Shown here: positions 1-12,260 of the stretch, piece after piece
Layout of the letters: every line of letters starts with the position of its first letter
How positions within the stretch are numbered: the first letter of the stretch is position 1
NCBI RefSeq assembly: GCF_036884655.1
Contig: NC_088330.1
Span: 31,656,001-31,720,000, forward strand
Length of the DNA: 64,000 nucleotides
Direction: 5' to 3'
DNA from: Musa acuminata AAA Group
Taxonomy: Eukaryota > Streptophyta > Magnoliopsida > Zingiberales > Musaceae
The notes under the pieces: model-generated
Database searches by the model: none
The model's input: only the letters and a program-made list of their open reading frames with translations
Told to the model about the DNA's origin: nothing
Position numbers and translations under genes: made by a program

Positions 1-705
1 ATAACTGTGCAGTTTCCTGAATATTTTGGGCATGACAAACCAAGCCAACAATGTAGCAGACACAGTCCCAGTGATTGGAACAATCACCTTCTCCAGATAT
101 GGATGTGAATCATATAACTCTTGCAAATATGGAGTCACATTATCATACGAGTCTTTAACTTTCTTTTCTGTGCTAATAGCCGCATCCACAACAGCCTCAC
201 GAGCACGGTCAAGTATAGCTACCCAGTCATTCCCCACAGCACCAGTATTTCCATCCTTTGATGCTTCTGTACTTGCAATATTTTCAAGAGCACTTTGGAC
301 ACCATCTTGTTTGCCTCCAGAATGGGAAGAATATGTTCGATAGTTGTATTTTGCATTTAAGCACCATGGAGATAAAGTATGTCCAAAGCTTAACAAATTT
401 GTGATTGATTGGTTGCTAACTGGAAGTGTAGTTGAATACGTTCTGCCATCAGTTCTGCAACTCCAAGTTTCAGCAAAAGGGAAGAAAGTAAACAATTTGC
501 CCTTACTTGTTTTTGTATGTTGCCGAGGCCAGTCTTGTACACTGTATTTGTCAGGTGTAAGGTCACGTGATACTAAAGAAACACTGCACAAGGTTAGCCT
601 TGAAATTTCAAGTGGAGAGATGAATGACCCAAGAGATCTTGCCTTGAAGCAAGAATCTATGGCATTGTAGAACGACCTAGTAAATGTTGTTCTAAATCCA
701 GCCAT
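1..705 (-). CDS. Unrecognised plant protein, probably organellar and membrane-anchored (partial, 3' part outside window)
   Basis: The minus strand is open from an ATG at 705 to the left edge, giving 235 residues without a stop; the C-terminus lies outside the window. The N-terminus (MAGFRTTFTRSFYNAI) has Arg, Ser and Thr but no acidic residue for about 15 positions, as in a mitochondrial presequence. The middle is Ser/Thr-rich. Residues about 145-200 are charged and helix-like (DRAREAVVDAA, STEKKVKDSYDNV). Residues about 206-224 (VIVPITGTVSATLLAWFVM) form a likely membrane segment. I do not recognise the family and assign no function. A leader intron just upstream (781-1439) supports expression. 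The plus-strand ORFs across this stretch are antisense shadows. Confidence 0.7.
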   Translation of the reverse strand, partial: MAGFRTTFTRSFYNAIDSCFKARSLGSFISPLEISRLTLCSVSLVSRDLTPDKYSVQDWPRQHTKTSKGKLFTFFPFAETWSCRTDGRTYSTTLPVSNQSITNLLSFGHTLSPWCLNAKYNYRTYSSHSGGKQDGVQSALENIASTEASKDGNTGAVGNDWVAILDRAREAVVDAAISTEKKVKDSYDNVTPYLQELYDSHPYLEKVIVPITGTVSATLLAWFVMPKIFRKLHSY

Positions 706-1490
706 TGTTATATATATTCAGAATCACTTATCACCAAGAATGAAACTTCTGCCCATACAACATGCTCCAAGATATTGACTCTGCAAAATAATATATAAAT
801 TATTATAAATAGGATTTACAAATCCAAGGTAAAGAACCTACCATCAAAAAACAAAAGGCTAGCATGTTTTAATATTCAAAAAGGAAGATTGCTTATCACG
901 CAAAAATGAATATGCATTTTAGAGGATAATCTAATGAAACCAGAGCAAAGTGCCTTAAACACTGATTATGAGTTCACTAGTATCCACTAAATTACATTTA
1001 CTCCTTAAGATTAGTTTCCAACACTTCTAATTTGTTGTAAAATTAAACAAGAACAAGAAAGAAATTAAAATTTTGTAGGATATCAAAAATTATAAGACAT
1101 AATCAATAAAAATAACTCTAAAAGAAAGATGTAAAAATCTTTAACTAATCCAATTGGATTTATTTACAATATTGGTTATTCAGAACGAGATATAAGGATA
1201 TATGCCAAATTAGGTGACTTATTGAGATCCTTCTTTGACTTGAAACCCCAAAAAAAAGGGAAATTAGATCTTGTTGGCTTCGTGCAATCAAGATCCAAAA
1301 GATCAATGCTATTAGATTCTAATAAATGTTTCATTAAACTCTCATCATTATTTCCATTCATTTGACGATCCAAAAATTCAAGAAATCAGGAAGAAAGTGG
1401 AAAGAATGTAGGAGAGGAAAAGGGTAGAAGGGAACTAACCGTCAAAAGAAATTGGGACACCGAATTCATGGGCTCCGACCTTCCTGGTGG
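706..1490 (-). other. 5' leader with intron of the first gene
   Basis: On the minus strand a good splice donor (G|GTTAGT, exon end at 1440) and an acceptor (TTTGCAG, exon start at 780) enclose an AT-rich 659 bp intron (781-1439). Splicing would join a noncoding exon above 1440 to the 75 bases before the ATG at 705. No TATA box or start site could be placed with confidence. Inferred from splice motifs only. Confidence 0.45.
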
Positions 1491-4400
1491 AGATTCTTAA
1501 GACGGATTCTTTACTTGGGTTTGTGGTTCGTCATTCTTTAAGTCACGGAAGGCCACTTGACATGATGATCAGACCTTGCAGGGGTTCAACCCAATTTGTG
1601 CTATGTGGGGCTCTAATCTATATAGGAATAAGACAGGCCAGGCCGGGTCGGATCAGATTAAATGGATCCATTGAAGAGTCGGATTGTGAAGCCTGTAAGC
1701 CCCCATGTTTTCTGTTAGATTTAGGCATACATATTATTGGATGTAGATTAAGATCCAAACTCGTTTTGGATTTGAAAGCTTCTAAGCTTATGCATCAATA
1801 ACCAAGTTATTGGGTTAGTACTCTAATAAGGCTTTCACTACATAAGGTGATGTGGTGTCTCTCATTGACTTTGATGTGATGGGATCTTAGTGCTGTTATC
1901 ACCAATGTATTGAGATCTACAAGAGATAATTAAGCTTAACAATGACAACGGGACTAACATTTGTTAACTACATGAAGAATGTCTTGTTTTGCATGTCGGA
2001 GGTCAAATTTAAAATTTGCTTTATGCATTAGAGTTGGATCTAAATTTGGAAACTTTAATTCTTTATAAAATTTAGATTAGTTTGATAACTATGTTGTCAA
2101 GGTGCGACCTAATAGACCTACTAACATAGCAACTTAAACATAATTCTTAATGTCTAGTTTGGTTGTCTATTCCATTGATTAATGCAATAAAGCTTCCTTG
2201 GCTTCAGATCGCATTTGTCACAAGAATAATGTTGGATCAATTAGAAATGTGTACTATTGGTGTCTAGGATGATTGAGGAATTAATTGATTGACTTGCAAA
2301 ACCAAGATCGAAAATGTACCCAACAAGGTTCCTCCAACACAAAAGTGAAAGTAGCCCACATCTGACGGGTAATAGTTTGTATTAAATATTTTTAATATAA
2401 TGTAAGTCGATGTACTATGAGGTCTTTTATAGTCAGATTCCATAACCACTCATACTTAGCGCATAGTTTTGACAAATCATAGGATGTTGTCCAAATGTAA
2501 AGGGTCACTGAAATCATCGGAGGCTATTATTGATGATGTGTATTGATCGAACATTCCCTTAGACAATGATCGGGTTTAACATATGATATGGGGATCATAA
2601 TATATTGATGGTTGTCAACACCTCATCGCCTTGTTGTTACAGAGAAGTCAGTAGACAAAGTGTTCGATGTAATTTGATGTAATGTTTCTGTATGTTTGTG
2701 TCGTTCGATTTTATACATGTCTTAGGCGACATGTACAGGGCTTGTAGCAGGCTTGGTAGCCCCCATTTTAATTGTCGATTTTGTGGCCATTTCAGGTTTG
2801 CACCACTTATGTTGCACGACCATTTAAAGCTTGCGAAGTCTAGCTTTGTATTTTGCATTGCCTATCAATTATTTGTTGAAATGTCAACTTGTGAGGTCCC
2901 GAGTATAACACTTCTTCTAACTCGTGTTCTCACTCTCGAGGAAAACTTGCATCGAACTAGGAAGACCCTTATTGCATTTCAAAAGACAGCTGACCATGGA
3001 TTTATCGACTTCAAACTTTAGAGGGTTCACATATCCCTAAGACTTAGAATATAGTTCAATTTAAAAATTATTATTCATAACAAGGATTCAGACTTGGCAA
3101 AGAAATTTATACTCAAAGCCTAATAAATGTTGTACTTTTCATTGACAAAAAAATATTTACATTACACTTGAGAGTTCATTATAAAATAAAATTAGGATCT
3201 CCCGATAACAAAATCAAAAAAATAGAGAAAGAAAAAATTTACAAAAGGCAAGCAACTCAACACCTATACTACTTCATAATGGTCAACAATCAGAAATGCC
3301 AAAGGAGGTTTGACAGCATCGTCAACAATCACAATGGTCTCATATGCCAAAGGAGGTTTGACAGCAAGAACTTCCACATCAGCAAGTGGGGCTTTGGGCT
3401 TTGCAACTATCATCTCCTCGCCTATGGACTCAGTAGAGGCCCCTTCGGGTATCGACTTCGCCACAACTCCATCTAACATTCCCTCCACCTCTTCACCGGG
3501 TCCTTCCCCTTCGAGCCATATGGATGTCGATTTATAGAGATGCAAAGTCCGTTTGATGGGGCAGATTCGTAAATCATGGGCAGTGGATTGATTAATTGGT
3601 CCAAGGCCACTGAAGACCCTACCTTCTATTGCTATTGTTGTTGTTATGGTAATTGTTATCGCTCCTATCGAGGCCCCCCAAATCGGGAAGCCTTAGTAAC
3701 TCGAGAAGTCTCCCCCCTTATAAGGAAGGGGGAGCTGAGTCTTCAAATCGCTTCGAGGAGGATGACTTATCCATCCATGATCTTGGTTGGGTAGCAATCA
3801 CGAAGGATCTCCTTGGTGCTTGTTCATTAAATTTAGCACCAATGCCCTACACGAACCAAGGATGCTCGGATCTCCACCGACGATCTCTCCTCTGCGCCCG
3901 AGTTGCCCTGCTCATCCCTATGGGAAGATTGACGCGGGGGGTCCACGAGTGCTTCACCAGCTTGCCTTGCTTTATCAATTGCCTTGAACATATTTGCGTA
4001 AAGTCCATGTCCACAGCATATAAGAAAAGGGTTGAAATCAAAGCCAAAACTAAAACAAAAAAGGAGGAAGTGAGACACAAGATTGAGTTCTGCATCCATA
4101 ATCCATTGCTCATTTGAAGATGGTAGTGGACTCGAATAAGTCAAGGGCAATCCAATGAAATTGCTCCTTCTTAGCCCCCAGCAACCTCCGGGGAGCATTG
4201 GCAAACTTTGGGTGGCCTAATACAAGATAAAAGGCCACCTTTCCTCAAAGCTACATAAAAGAACCTACCTTTCTAGCCCTTATTGGAACTTTGTGCCCCT
4301 TTAACTTTACAATTGATTTAGGAAGAAAGAAAGTAAGCTATATCTCTAAAGCAAACGTTATAGTACAAATGCGGTAGGGTCAACATCGGGGTAATACTAA

Positions 4401-5290
4401 GCCTCCAACACTTCTAGTGAAGGTAATAAGATAGCGCTAAGAATTCGACGCTACCTGGGCAAGACAAAACTTCGAAACCTAGAAGGTTTCAACAAAGAAA
4501 GAATAGAGGGGGAATCAGAGTCCTGCCTACAGTGTGTTTGTGTATCTGCAGAGATAATAATTCTGTGTATAGGGCCAATCATTAGGCAGAGCAACAATCA
4601 ACTCTAATTCGACCGAGATGTGGAAGGCTTCTCTAACGTGTGCTACTACTCTAGTGCCAATGCACAACTAGAAGTTAAATGATCTCGTCAAGGACTACGG
4701 GACTCCACTACCCAAGGGATTCGCCTCCGAATGGACATCCTCCCTCAGAGTAGCGACATTGACCCCTTCAAAGGAGGTAGTCTACCTAACCGACACCGAT
4801 GGTGGTAACAAGCCCGATGACTCGTCTAAGTCCCAACCGAAGGATGAGGAAGAAGAGTTGGAAGTCATCTTTGACCTTCATAAGGGTTTTCTAAGTTCTC
4901 TAAGTGAACTTTGGGCTGCCCCTGGTGGACCATTCGTTTGTCAGATGATTCATATCGATGGATGACCTGGCAGCACCTCATTGGTCGAACATGATTCATC
5001 ACAAAGATTGCTATCTTTCTGAATCCCTGGTGGTTTGGTTGGCTGCTACATGGAGTGCTCTCTAAATGGGCCACGTACACAAGGCATCATGTAATCATTG
5101 CAGAATGTCAAGGATCGAATCAAATTCAATTAGACACAACCACCGAAATAACACTCCAAAAATTTGAGGCAATAGGGATAACTCACACAAAGAGGCCAAA
5201 TACATTGGCAGATCCATTACATAATCATCCCCGACACAATCTTGCATTTCAGGTCGAAATTCCCTTTTCCTGATACCACATCACTCTGAG
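1491..5290. other. Gene-poor stretch with one degenerate ORF
   Basis: No protein family could be recognised here. The longest plausible reading frames are fragments: one on the minus strand at 3264-3545 (93 codons, rich in Ala, Val, Pro and Glu) and short plus-strand frames around 3653-4117 and 4759-4965. Base composition rises to moderate GC at 3.4-5.0 kb and falls on both sides, as expected of an old, decayed insertion such as a retroelement. No LTR pair, PBS, integrase or polymerase motif was found. Confidence 0.35.
3296..3366. repeat. Two identical 23 bp direct repeats, 48 bp apart
   Basis: The 23 bp unit beginning ATGCCAAAGGAGG occurs at 3296-3318 and again at 3344-3366. The 48 bp spacing is a multiple of three, so within the minus-strand ORF (3264-3545) the repeat encodes AVKPPLA twice in frame. 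A shorter word, GTCAACAATCA, is also repeated nearby. Confidence 0.8.
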
Positions 5291-7320
5291 ACAGACACAG
5301 AGAGGACTTCCATTGGATTCTAATCAGCATCCGCATCAGACAATCAAAACCTTACTAAGCAAAATATAAGGCTGACTAGGTGTTGCTTGAGTGCCGGGTA
5401 ATTTGCACTGTGAAGACATTTCAAAGTAACAAAACATTTACACATCTAAGGTGGTCCAGGAGATAAGGCCAACCATCGACTCAAATCCCTCAGCATCTTT
5501 CTGGCCCAAAGATATCATGACTGACTAAAGTCCAGAGCAACCGTATACAACCTCTAGAGGGCCAAAGAAAAAATCAAAAAGAAGATTTCAATACAATATT
5601 AATGTGAAACAAATTAAACAATATTCTAACCCAGGAGAAGATCCACAAAAATGCCAAAGTTGATGATGGACTACTTGCATATCATGATTAAAAAGCCTTA
5701 TGGGCATTTATGTACCTCCTATTGTATCTCAAAATCAGTTAATATCTACAAAAATTTTACTTGTGCTCCAAACTAAAATCTTCAAGCAATGTGGGAAGTA
5801 CAAAGAGAAAAAAAAATCTAACATTAGTCCTGCCTTGACCTTTGGGGATAATGCACATGAAAGAAAAAAACAAGGATTATATTCTTCTAATATAGCCAAT
5901 CTCTGCTTGTCTATGCACAGTGCTTATTCCGCTTCAAAATCAATTGTCAATCACCATCTTCCACTAAAATATCAATTTCATAAACAAGCCAATTGCTTCC
6001 ACTAACACAAACATTTAGGTCATGAATTTCCAAGATTAAAAAAAAAAAGTGGTCAAAATTTTCAGATCAAGAAAACCAATCTCCAAGATAGCAATGCACA
6101 AAATCTGGTGATTCCCTGCTTTAAATTAATCCCATTCATTCAACAAACGAAAAATAATTCCAGCATGCATGGTCAGACAGTATATATGCTGCAGGGATCC
6201 TTTAGAGCAATATGAACAGAACCATACGAAAACAAGGCCTGACCCAACAGGATGAAGAAATGTTGGAGAAACAATCCACTGGCAGGAGCAACATGAACTA
6301 AGAGTCCAGAAGAAATTCTTTAACCGTGTACAATCTCACAAAACAGGGTCTTCAAGAACAAATAATGATACCAATGTTCAATCTCATTGACCAAGTAAAT
6401 ATAAACTGCCCTTAGTGTTCAGAGGGCCATAAATATGATAAAGATGACATAGCCAGCAGAACCAGGCCTAGGTCAAGATCTTAGAGTGATCATCAAGTGG
6501 TAAATCATAGGTAAAAACACAATAAACAGCAGAAACAACCTAATAAGCATGAACTCGTGATTTTGGTGGACATGTCCATGTCTAACACGTGTCAAAAACT
6601 TGGATACATACACACACATGTCAGACACTCGCATGCGGTACTGTGCTTGTGTGGCCCTCACGTGAGGGCCATATGCTTCACAAGAAACGAAATCTGAAAA
6701 TCGTCGCAAGGAAACATATATCAACTATATCAATTATTTGGCGTACTCAACTTTTATTTTGGATACTTAAATAATTTTAATTATTTCAACACGTATGATA
6801 TTTTATAAAATTTAAATATAAATACTATAAAACTAATGTAAATTGAATATATATATATATATACATATATACATATACATGTCTCCTCACCTTGTCAGTG
6901 TCCTAAATTTTTAAAAAATGAAATGTTGTCGTGTCCATGTCCATGCTTCTTAGGAAACAAGGACCAAAGTGTTGCCAAAAGCGTCAAGGTTCCAAAACAT
7001 ATGAGATGTTAGGCACTTGCCCGAGCAATGTGAGATGCTCGCCAATGTAAAAATGATAAAAAAATATAATTAAGATTGTTAAAATAAAATTTATACAAAA
7101 TATGAGTTCCACAAAATTTCATATTCAAATTATCACCACTAAATATCAAATTGCATTCATTTAATCATCTACAAAACATTAAAGTGCTAAGTTATCCGAA
7201 TCTAACAATAAAATAACAAAACGAAAGAAGATTAACATCAAAATTAACATTATTCAAAATTATAGTAAAAAATTAACAATTAAAAATTAACATCAAAAGT
7301 GACAATTCAAAATTCTAGCA
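5291..7320. other. Intergenic, AT-rich, no gene seen
   Basis: Only short ORFs occur and none resembles a known family. There is an (AT)n run at about 6849-6870 and A-rich DNA from 6.7 to 7.3 kb. Nothing else can be supported. Confidence 0.5.
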
Positions 7321-7324
7321 CAGG

Positions 7325-7820
7325 AGGGAGGAGGAAGAAGAGGGGGTTGTGGTCTGGGTGCAGGGAGGAGAAGCATGTTATCGGGGAACGGGGGACCTGC
7401 GACGAGGAGGGGCAGGACCAGCGATGAAAGGAGGAAGAGGGAGGGGAGGAGGGAGGATGAGTTGTGGTCTGGGAGGGGAAGGGAGGGGGACGATGATGTC
7501 GGGGAAAGGGGGGAAGAGGGAGGAGGGAGGAGCTGTAGTCCGGAAGGGGAAACGAAGGGGGCGCCCGCTACAAAGGTGGGAAGAGGGAGGGGCAGGATGC
7601 TGTCCGGGAAGGAGGGGGGAAGCTGCGACGAAAGGGGGAAGAGGGAAGATGGTTCAGGGGAGGTGGGGGGTGATGGTTTGGTGGGGTTTTGCGATGAAGG
7701 GGGTAAGAGGGAGGATGGATCAGGGGAGGTGGGGCTGCGACGGCGGGGAGTTGAAGGTTTGGCCGGGGTTTGCGATGAAGGGGGAAAGAGGGAGGAGGGA
7801 TCTGGGAAGGGGAGCTGATA
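7325..7820. repeat. Purine-rich, G-rich degenerate minisatellite
   Basis: The plus strand is almost entirely G and A for about 500 bp and is built from imperfect repeats of words such as GCGATGAAGGGGG, AAGAGGGAGGA and TCAGGGGAGGTGGGG (clear copies near 7630-7735 and 7770-7815). Many runs of three or more G's give G-quadruplex potential on this strand. The long ORFs across it follow from low stop-codon density in purine-rich repeats and are not annotated as genes. Confidence 0.7.
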
Positions 7821-8290
7821 GACAATGTTCCAAAACAGTATATCGGGGTCCGGGGTGGGGGAGGGTGCTAGAGAGAGAGAGAGAGATGGAGGTGGAAAGG
7901 CAGCGGATAATGCTGTCTGGGGGGACGCAGTCGGGGTTCAGGCGGCGGTGTGTGGAGGAGGAGGCATTGGGGTGTTGTTGGGGTCCGGGGAGGGGGAGAC
8001 GACGGAGGAGAACGAGGAGAGAACGAGTGTGTGTTACCGAGAAGAGTCCGCCGGAGATCGCACGAAAACCCCTCATCGGAGGAAGATGCCACCGTCGAAC
8101 GCCGATGGAGAGGAAGACGCCGTGGTTCGGCGATGGGAAGGAAATGCCGACCCCGCGCTGTTAGGTTTACCAAGATCTGGTTCGACCGAAACAGAACCAA
8201 TAAACCCAATTCCTTTAGGCTCGACCCGTATTGCTGACAGAAAATTAATAATAATTTTGGGGGAAAGCATTTTATCTAAATCTAATCATA
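7821..8290. other. GC-rich spacer with a (GA)n run
   Basis: GC-rich DNA continuing from the purine tract, with a (GA)n run at about 7869-7886. Overlapping ORFs exist on both strands, none with recognisable domains. On the minus strand the composition resembles a plant 5' leader (one ORF starts MRGFRAISGG at 8076), but no downstream exon was found. Left unassigned. Confidence 0.3.
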
Positions 8291-8889
8291 TATATCTCCT
8301 ATACCACTAACGATAACAATAGTTTCCAATGAAGCTGCTAATTACTCCAATTACGATTAATCCCTCCCATAGAAGTGCATATATTAGAACGAGTAAATGA
8401 TCAGTACCAAATAGATTGCAAGTCACCTAAGACTGTTTGTACGTAGCACATAAGAAGGGTTGATGCAATTATGTACTGAACCATAAGAAGCATTATGAAC
8501 AACATTGACGAGAGCAAAAAATTATGTACGTGAAGAATGACAAATGAACTCATAAATAATTAGAAGGAACAAATCATTCGGTGATTGCCACTTGGATATG
8601 TGCAACTAACAAATGTTCTACTACATTAATGTACTCCTTGAGCATGCTACCCCCTGTTTCACAAAGTTATGCTAAGTTGTAAGATTAAATGTGGTAATGC
8701 TTTCAACATATACTTCCCCCTCAATAATTGCTTCTCTTACGATATATAACAACAGTAATAAATTGTTTGATCTTATAATCATCACACCCTATATCCTAAA
8801 TCCTAAAATATAATTTATATGCAGGAGCTTATTTAACTAAAAAAAATCATTTAATTCAAAAAGAGCCTTAGATAATTTATAAATATGAT

Positions 8890-10960
8890 TTAAAAAAGAT
8901 CAATTTCGGTGATCATTCAACATAAATTTTTTTGAAAGTAAAATCATTAAAAAATTACTTTTGATATCTATTTAAAATAATTAATTTTTTTAAAATATAA
9001 ATAGGTAAGAAGTATCCTTATGGCTTTAATCTAATCATAATCTATATTCTCTTCTTTGTTGAAATATTTTACCACTAATTTAGTCTTGCTTCAAACTATA
9101 ACATCTTGTTCATCTTACTTATTCTTAAAAATCCATTTAGTATCAATTATAAGATAGTCACTAGGTCTATGAACAAATGTCTAAACTTTGTTTAGTTCAA
9201 ATTAATTTAACTCTTTATGAATTGTCAAGACCCATAAGTCATTTTTAAATTATTATATTTAGAATCGATTTGAGATTAAAAAAATAGTATCTATATAAAC
9301 TTTTAATGTATCTCTAATAATTAATTCCTCAGGATATGCATTTATATACATACATTCCGTATGTAAAATTTGTTTGGAAGTAAATGCATCTAAGTTGCTT
9401 TAAAGACGGAATCTTCATTCAAATTTAATTTATCGATTTCAAAATAATCATCAAAATTATTATTTTTAGCTTCAATATATCCATAAAAAATAACATGAAT
9501 GGATTATTAAATAACTAATAATATCTTATTGAAAACTCGATAAGCTTACGAATATCTAATTTTGTATCAGAGATACCTTTGTCATTTAAAATAAGATATT
9601 TAATGTTGGTTTTTTTATAGTTCAACTTTTTATAAGGAGTTTTAAATGCACGAGAACTTATAAGAATTTTGTTTATGATATAGCATGTTATGTTAACGAT
9701 TTTGACTCAAAAATATTTGAGTAGGCTATGTTCATTAAGTATAATCATTTCCATCTCTTGTAATTTTTTATTCTTTATCTTAATAACTCTATTTTATTAT
9801 AGATTTCTTGAAGTGAAAATTTTATGATAATACCCATTCAATTCATAAAATTCTTAAAAATTATAATTTTAAAATTCACCACCATGATCACTATAAATAG
9901 AGGAAATCATAAAATATTTTTCATTTTGAACTTATTTATAAAACTTAATAAAATATTTAAAATAGTCATTTTTACGTGTCAATAAATATATCCAAGTATA
10001 TCTACTATAGTCATCAATAATTACAAAAGCATACTTACTACCTCATATACTTATGATGTGGTCCAAATAAATCCATGTGAATTAGTTATACTGAACTAAA
10101 TATACTTGGTTTTTGGATTTAAATATACTCCTTATATATTTTCCTAATTGGCTTGTATTATAAATTTTATATTTAATAAATTTGATTTTAGGTATTCCTT
10201 TATAAATTCTTTAATTCTAATTTATGAAACTAATTTCATACTAGCATATTTTAATCTCCTATGTCAAAGCTATCCATCATCATTCAAAACTAAAAAATAA
10301 GTTACATCACATAAATCACTTGTTAAAACTATCATAGATTTATTCTTATTTGATATTTCTATAATACTGAAATTTAAATTCAATATTATATCCCTTATTA
10401 CAAAGTTGGCTAATACCCATTATGTTGTATTTTAAATTATCTACCAAAAGTATATTTTTAATCAAGAGATTTAATTTATTATCAATATTTTTAATATCAA
10501 TGTTTTTTTCTTTATTGTTGTTTATAAAGACAACATATCATCAATCTCAACTAGTAAGAAGTTTATAGGATCTCCAAACATATACTATGAGCATCCGGTA
10601 TCAAGATACTATTTTTTATTCTTAACTTTTATTTGGAGATATATCTATAAAAAAGAAAGGTTTATTTTAGGTATCCATTTAACTTTATGATCTTTATAGT
10701 TAAATCTATTTTTCTTATCTTTTGACTTTAAATTATTTATGTTTTTAGAAATATAAACTAATTTAAGATATATCTTTTGACTTTAAATTATTTATTTTTT
10801 AAAAAAATCTAAACTAATTTAGAATAATTATATTTCTTAAGAGAGCATGTGTAAGCATAGTGATTAAACTTTTCATAAAAGTTACATTTAACTTTAGGAG
10901 GAACGTAGAGTGTGAGCCCTTTAACAAATTTAGTTAATGTGCTACTACTTATAAAATCAA
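8890..10960 (-). mobile_element. Decayed Ty1/copia retrotransposon (internal region)
   Basis: Minus-strand translation shows broken but ordered copia landmarks. About 10835-10910 holds a gag zinc-knuckle relic (NFYEKFNHYAYTC, one Cys lost). About 9790-10090 holds integrase pieces (HMDLFGP, DDYSRYTWIYLL, SDHGGEF). About 9010-9150 holds the start of reverse transcriptase (DTKWIFKNK, KTKLVVKYFN). The order gag, integrase, RT is that of Ty1/copia. Many stops and indels make it inactive. RNase H and flanking LTRs were not identified, so the limits are approximate. It is extremely AT-rich, consistent with age. Confidence 0.8.
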
Positions 10961-11430
10961 TATTTTTTAAAATAAATAACCTTATTTAGCAAGAATCAAA
11001 TCAAATGACTCAACTTGAAATATTAAAAAAATAATTTAAAATATTAATCGAAATAACCCAAATACAAGCAATATGTTGAAGAGTTATTGCTTTATAATAT
11101 TTTATTATTTTAGTTTTGAGGTTGGACATTGAATTGTAATACTCTCAACTCTTCATGCAGATTAACAAAAATATGCTAATGTTGGTTAAAAAGTATATTT
11201 CATTGGTCCAGTCTCATAAGTCTTTCTATGCTATCTAATTGGGACTCATGTACTTTATAATATTATTAAAATAATGGCACAAGTATCAGTGACCTCAAAA
11301 TTATTTAATAAATAAAAAATAATTCGAATCTTGAATATAAATGCATCTCAAATCTTGTATACATTACTATTGACGATACAAGATTCTTCAAGTGAAAATA
11401 TGACACGCGTCTTATAAATTAGAACATTAT

Positions 11431-11485
11431 AATATATATATATAGTGTATATATATATATATACATGTATATATTATATATATAC

Positions 11486-11563
<78 letters not shown>
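11431..11563. repeat. (AT)n microsatellite
   Basis: An imperfect AT/TA tract becomes a pure (AT)n run of about 73 bp at 11491-11563. The ORF of alternating Ile and Tyr across it is an artefact. Confidence 0.95.
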
Positions 11564-11564
<1 letters not shown>

Positions 11565-11764
11565 CATCGTCGTCTACCATATTGTGTATATCTATCAACT
11601 GAAAGAAGCAATCTATATGTCGTCTTTCCAAATTATTTCAGTTCATAAACAATAACATTAAAGAAATAAAATACTTTGGTCACCTTGCTTATACTTAATA
11701 AATATATGTTTAACGTATATTATATGGTCATGAAGCTAACTAAAAAAAATGATGACTTTATATA

Positions 11765-12260
11765 ATATTTTTGACATATGAACCTCTAAATATGTCCCAA
11801 CGTTATAATAAAAAGTTAGTCCAAAAAAATCAACTCATGATATACCATATCATGATTTTGGTTGGCCTTTAAAATCATAGTTTTGATATCAAGAAATAAT
11901 CCAAATGTCATAAAATTTTCAGAAAAGCTTTCAATTGTAATAAGAGAGACCTCTATAATAATTTTTTTAATTTAAAGAAAAATTTCAATATTTTTTCTTA
12001 TATATTTAGAATCCAAACAATTTATGATTTTTCTATTTTCTTCATTTTTTCTCCTTATCACTTGATGCCTTTATGTAATATATTTTGACATTTGAGCTTT
12101 TAAATATGTTCTTAAGCTATAATAAAAAGTTGACCCCAAAAATCAACTCTTAATATTTGATACCCTAATTTTGGTTGAACATCAAAATCATAGCATCGAT
12201 ATCAAGAAATGATCCAAATGCTATGAAATAAAATAAAAAAAAAACTTTCAATTGCAACCA
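11765..12260. repeat. Diverged tandem duplication, about 170 bp units
   Basis: The block at about 11771-11940 recurs at about 12087-12258, roughly 317 bp away. Shared words in order include TATAATAAAAAGTT, AAATCAACTC, GATATCAAGAAAT, GATCCAAATG or ATCCAAATG, and CTTTCAATTG. The copies differ by many substitutions and small indels, so this is an old duplication or two related repeat fragments. Confidence 0.7.

Noticed and set aside
3653..4204. Overlapping ORFs of 120-154 codons on both strands
   Set aside because: No domain, no retroelement motif and no splice-consistent neighbours; kept only as part of the gene-poor description.
7349..8164. 271-codon plus-strand ORF
   Set aside because: It lies across the purine-rich repeat, encodes Gly/Arg/Glu low complexity and has no domain; low stop density explains it.
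11419..11631. ORF of alternating Ile and Tyr
   Set aside because: Translation of the (AT)n microsatellite.
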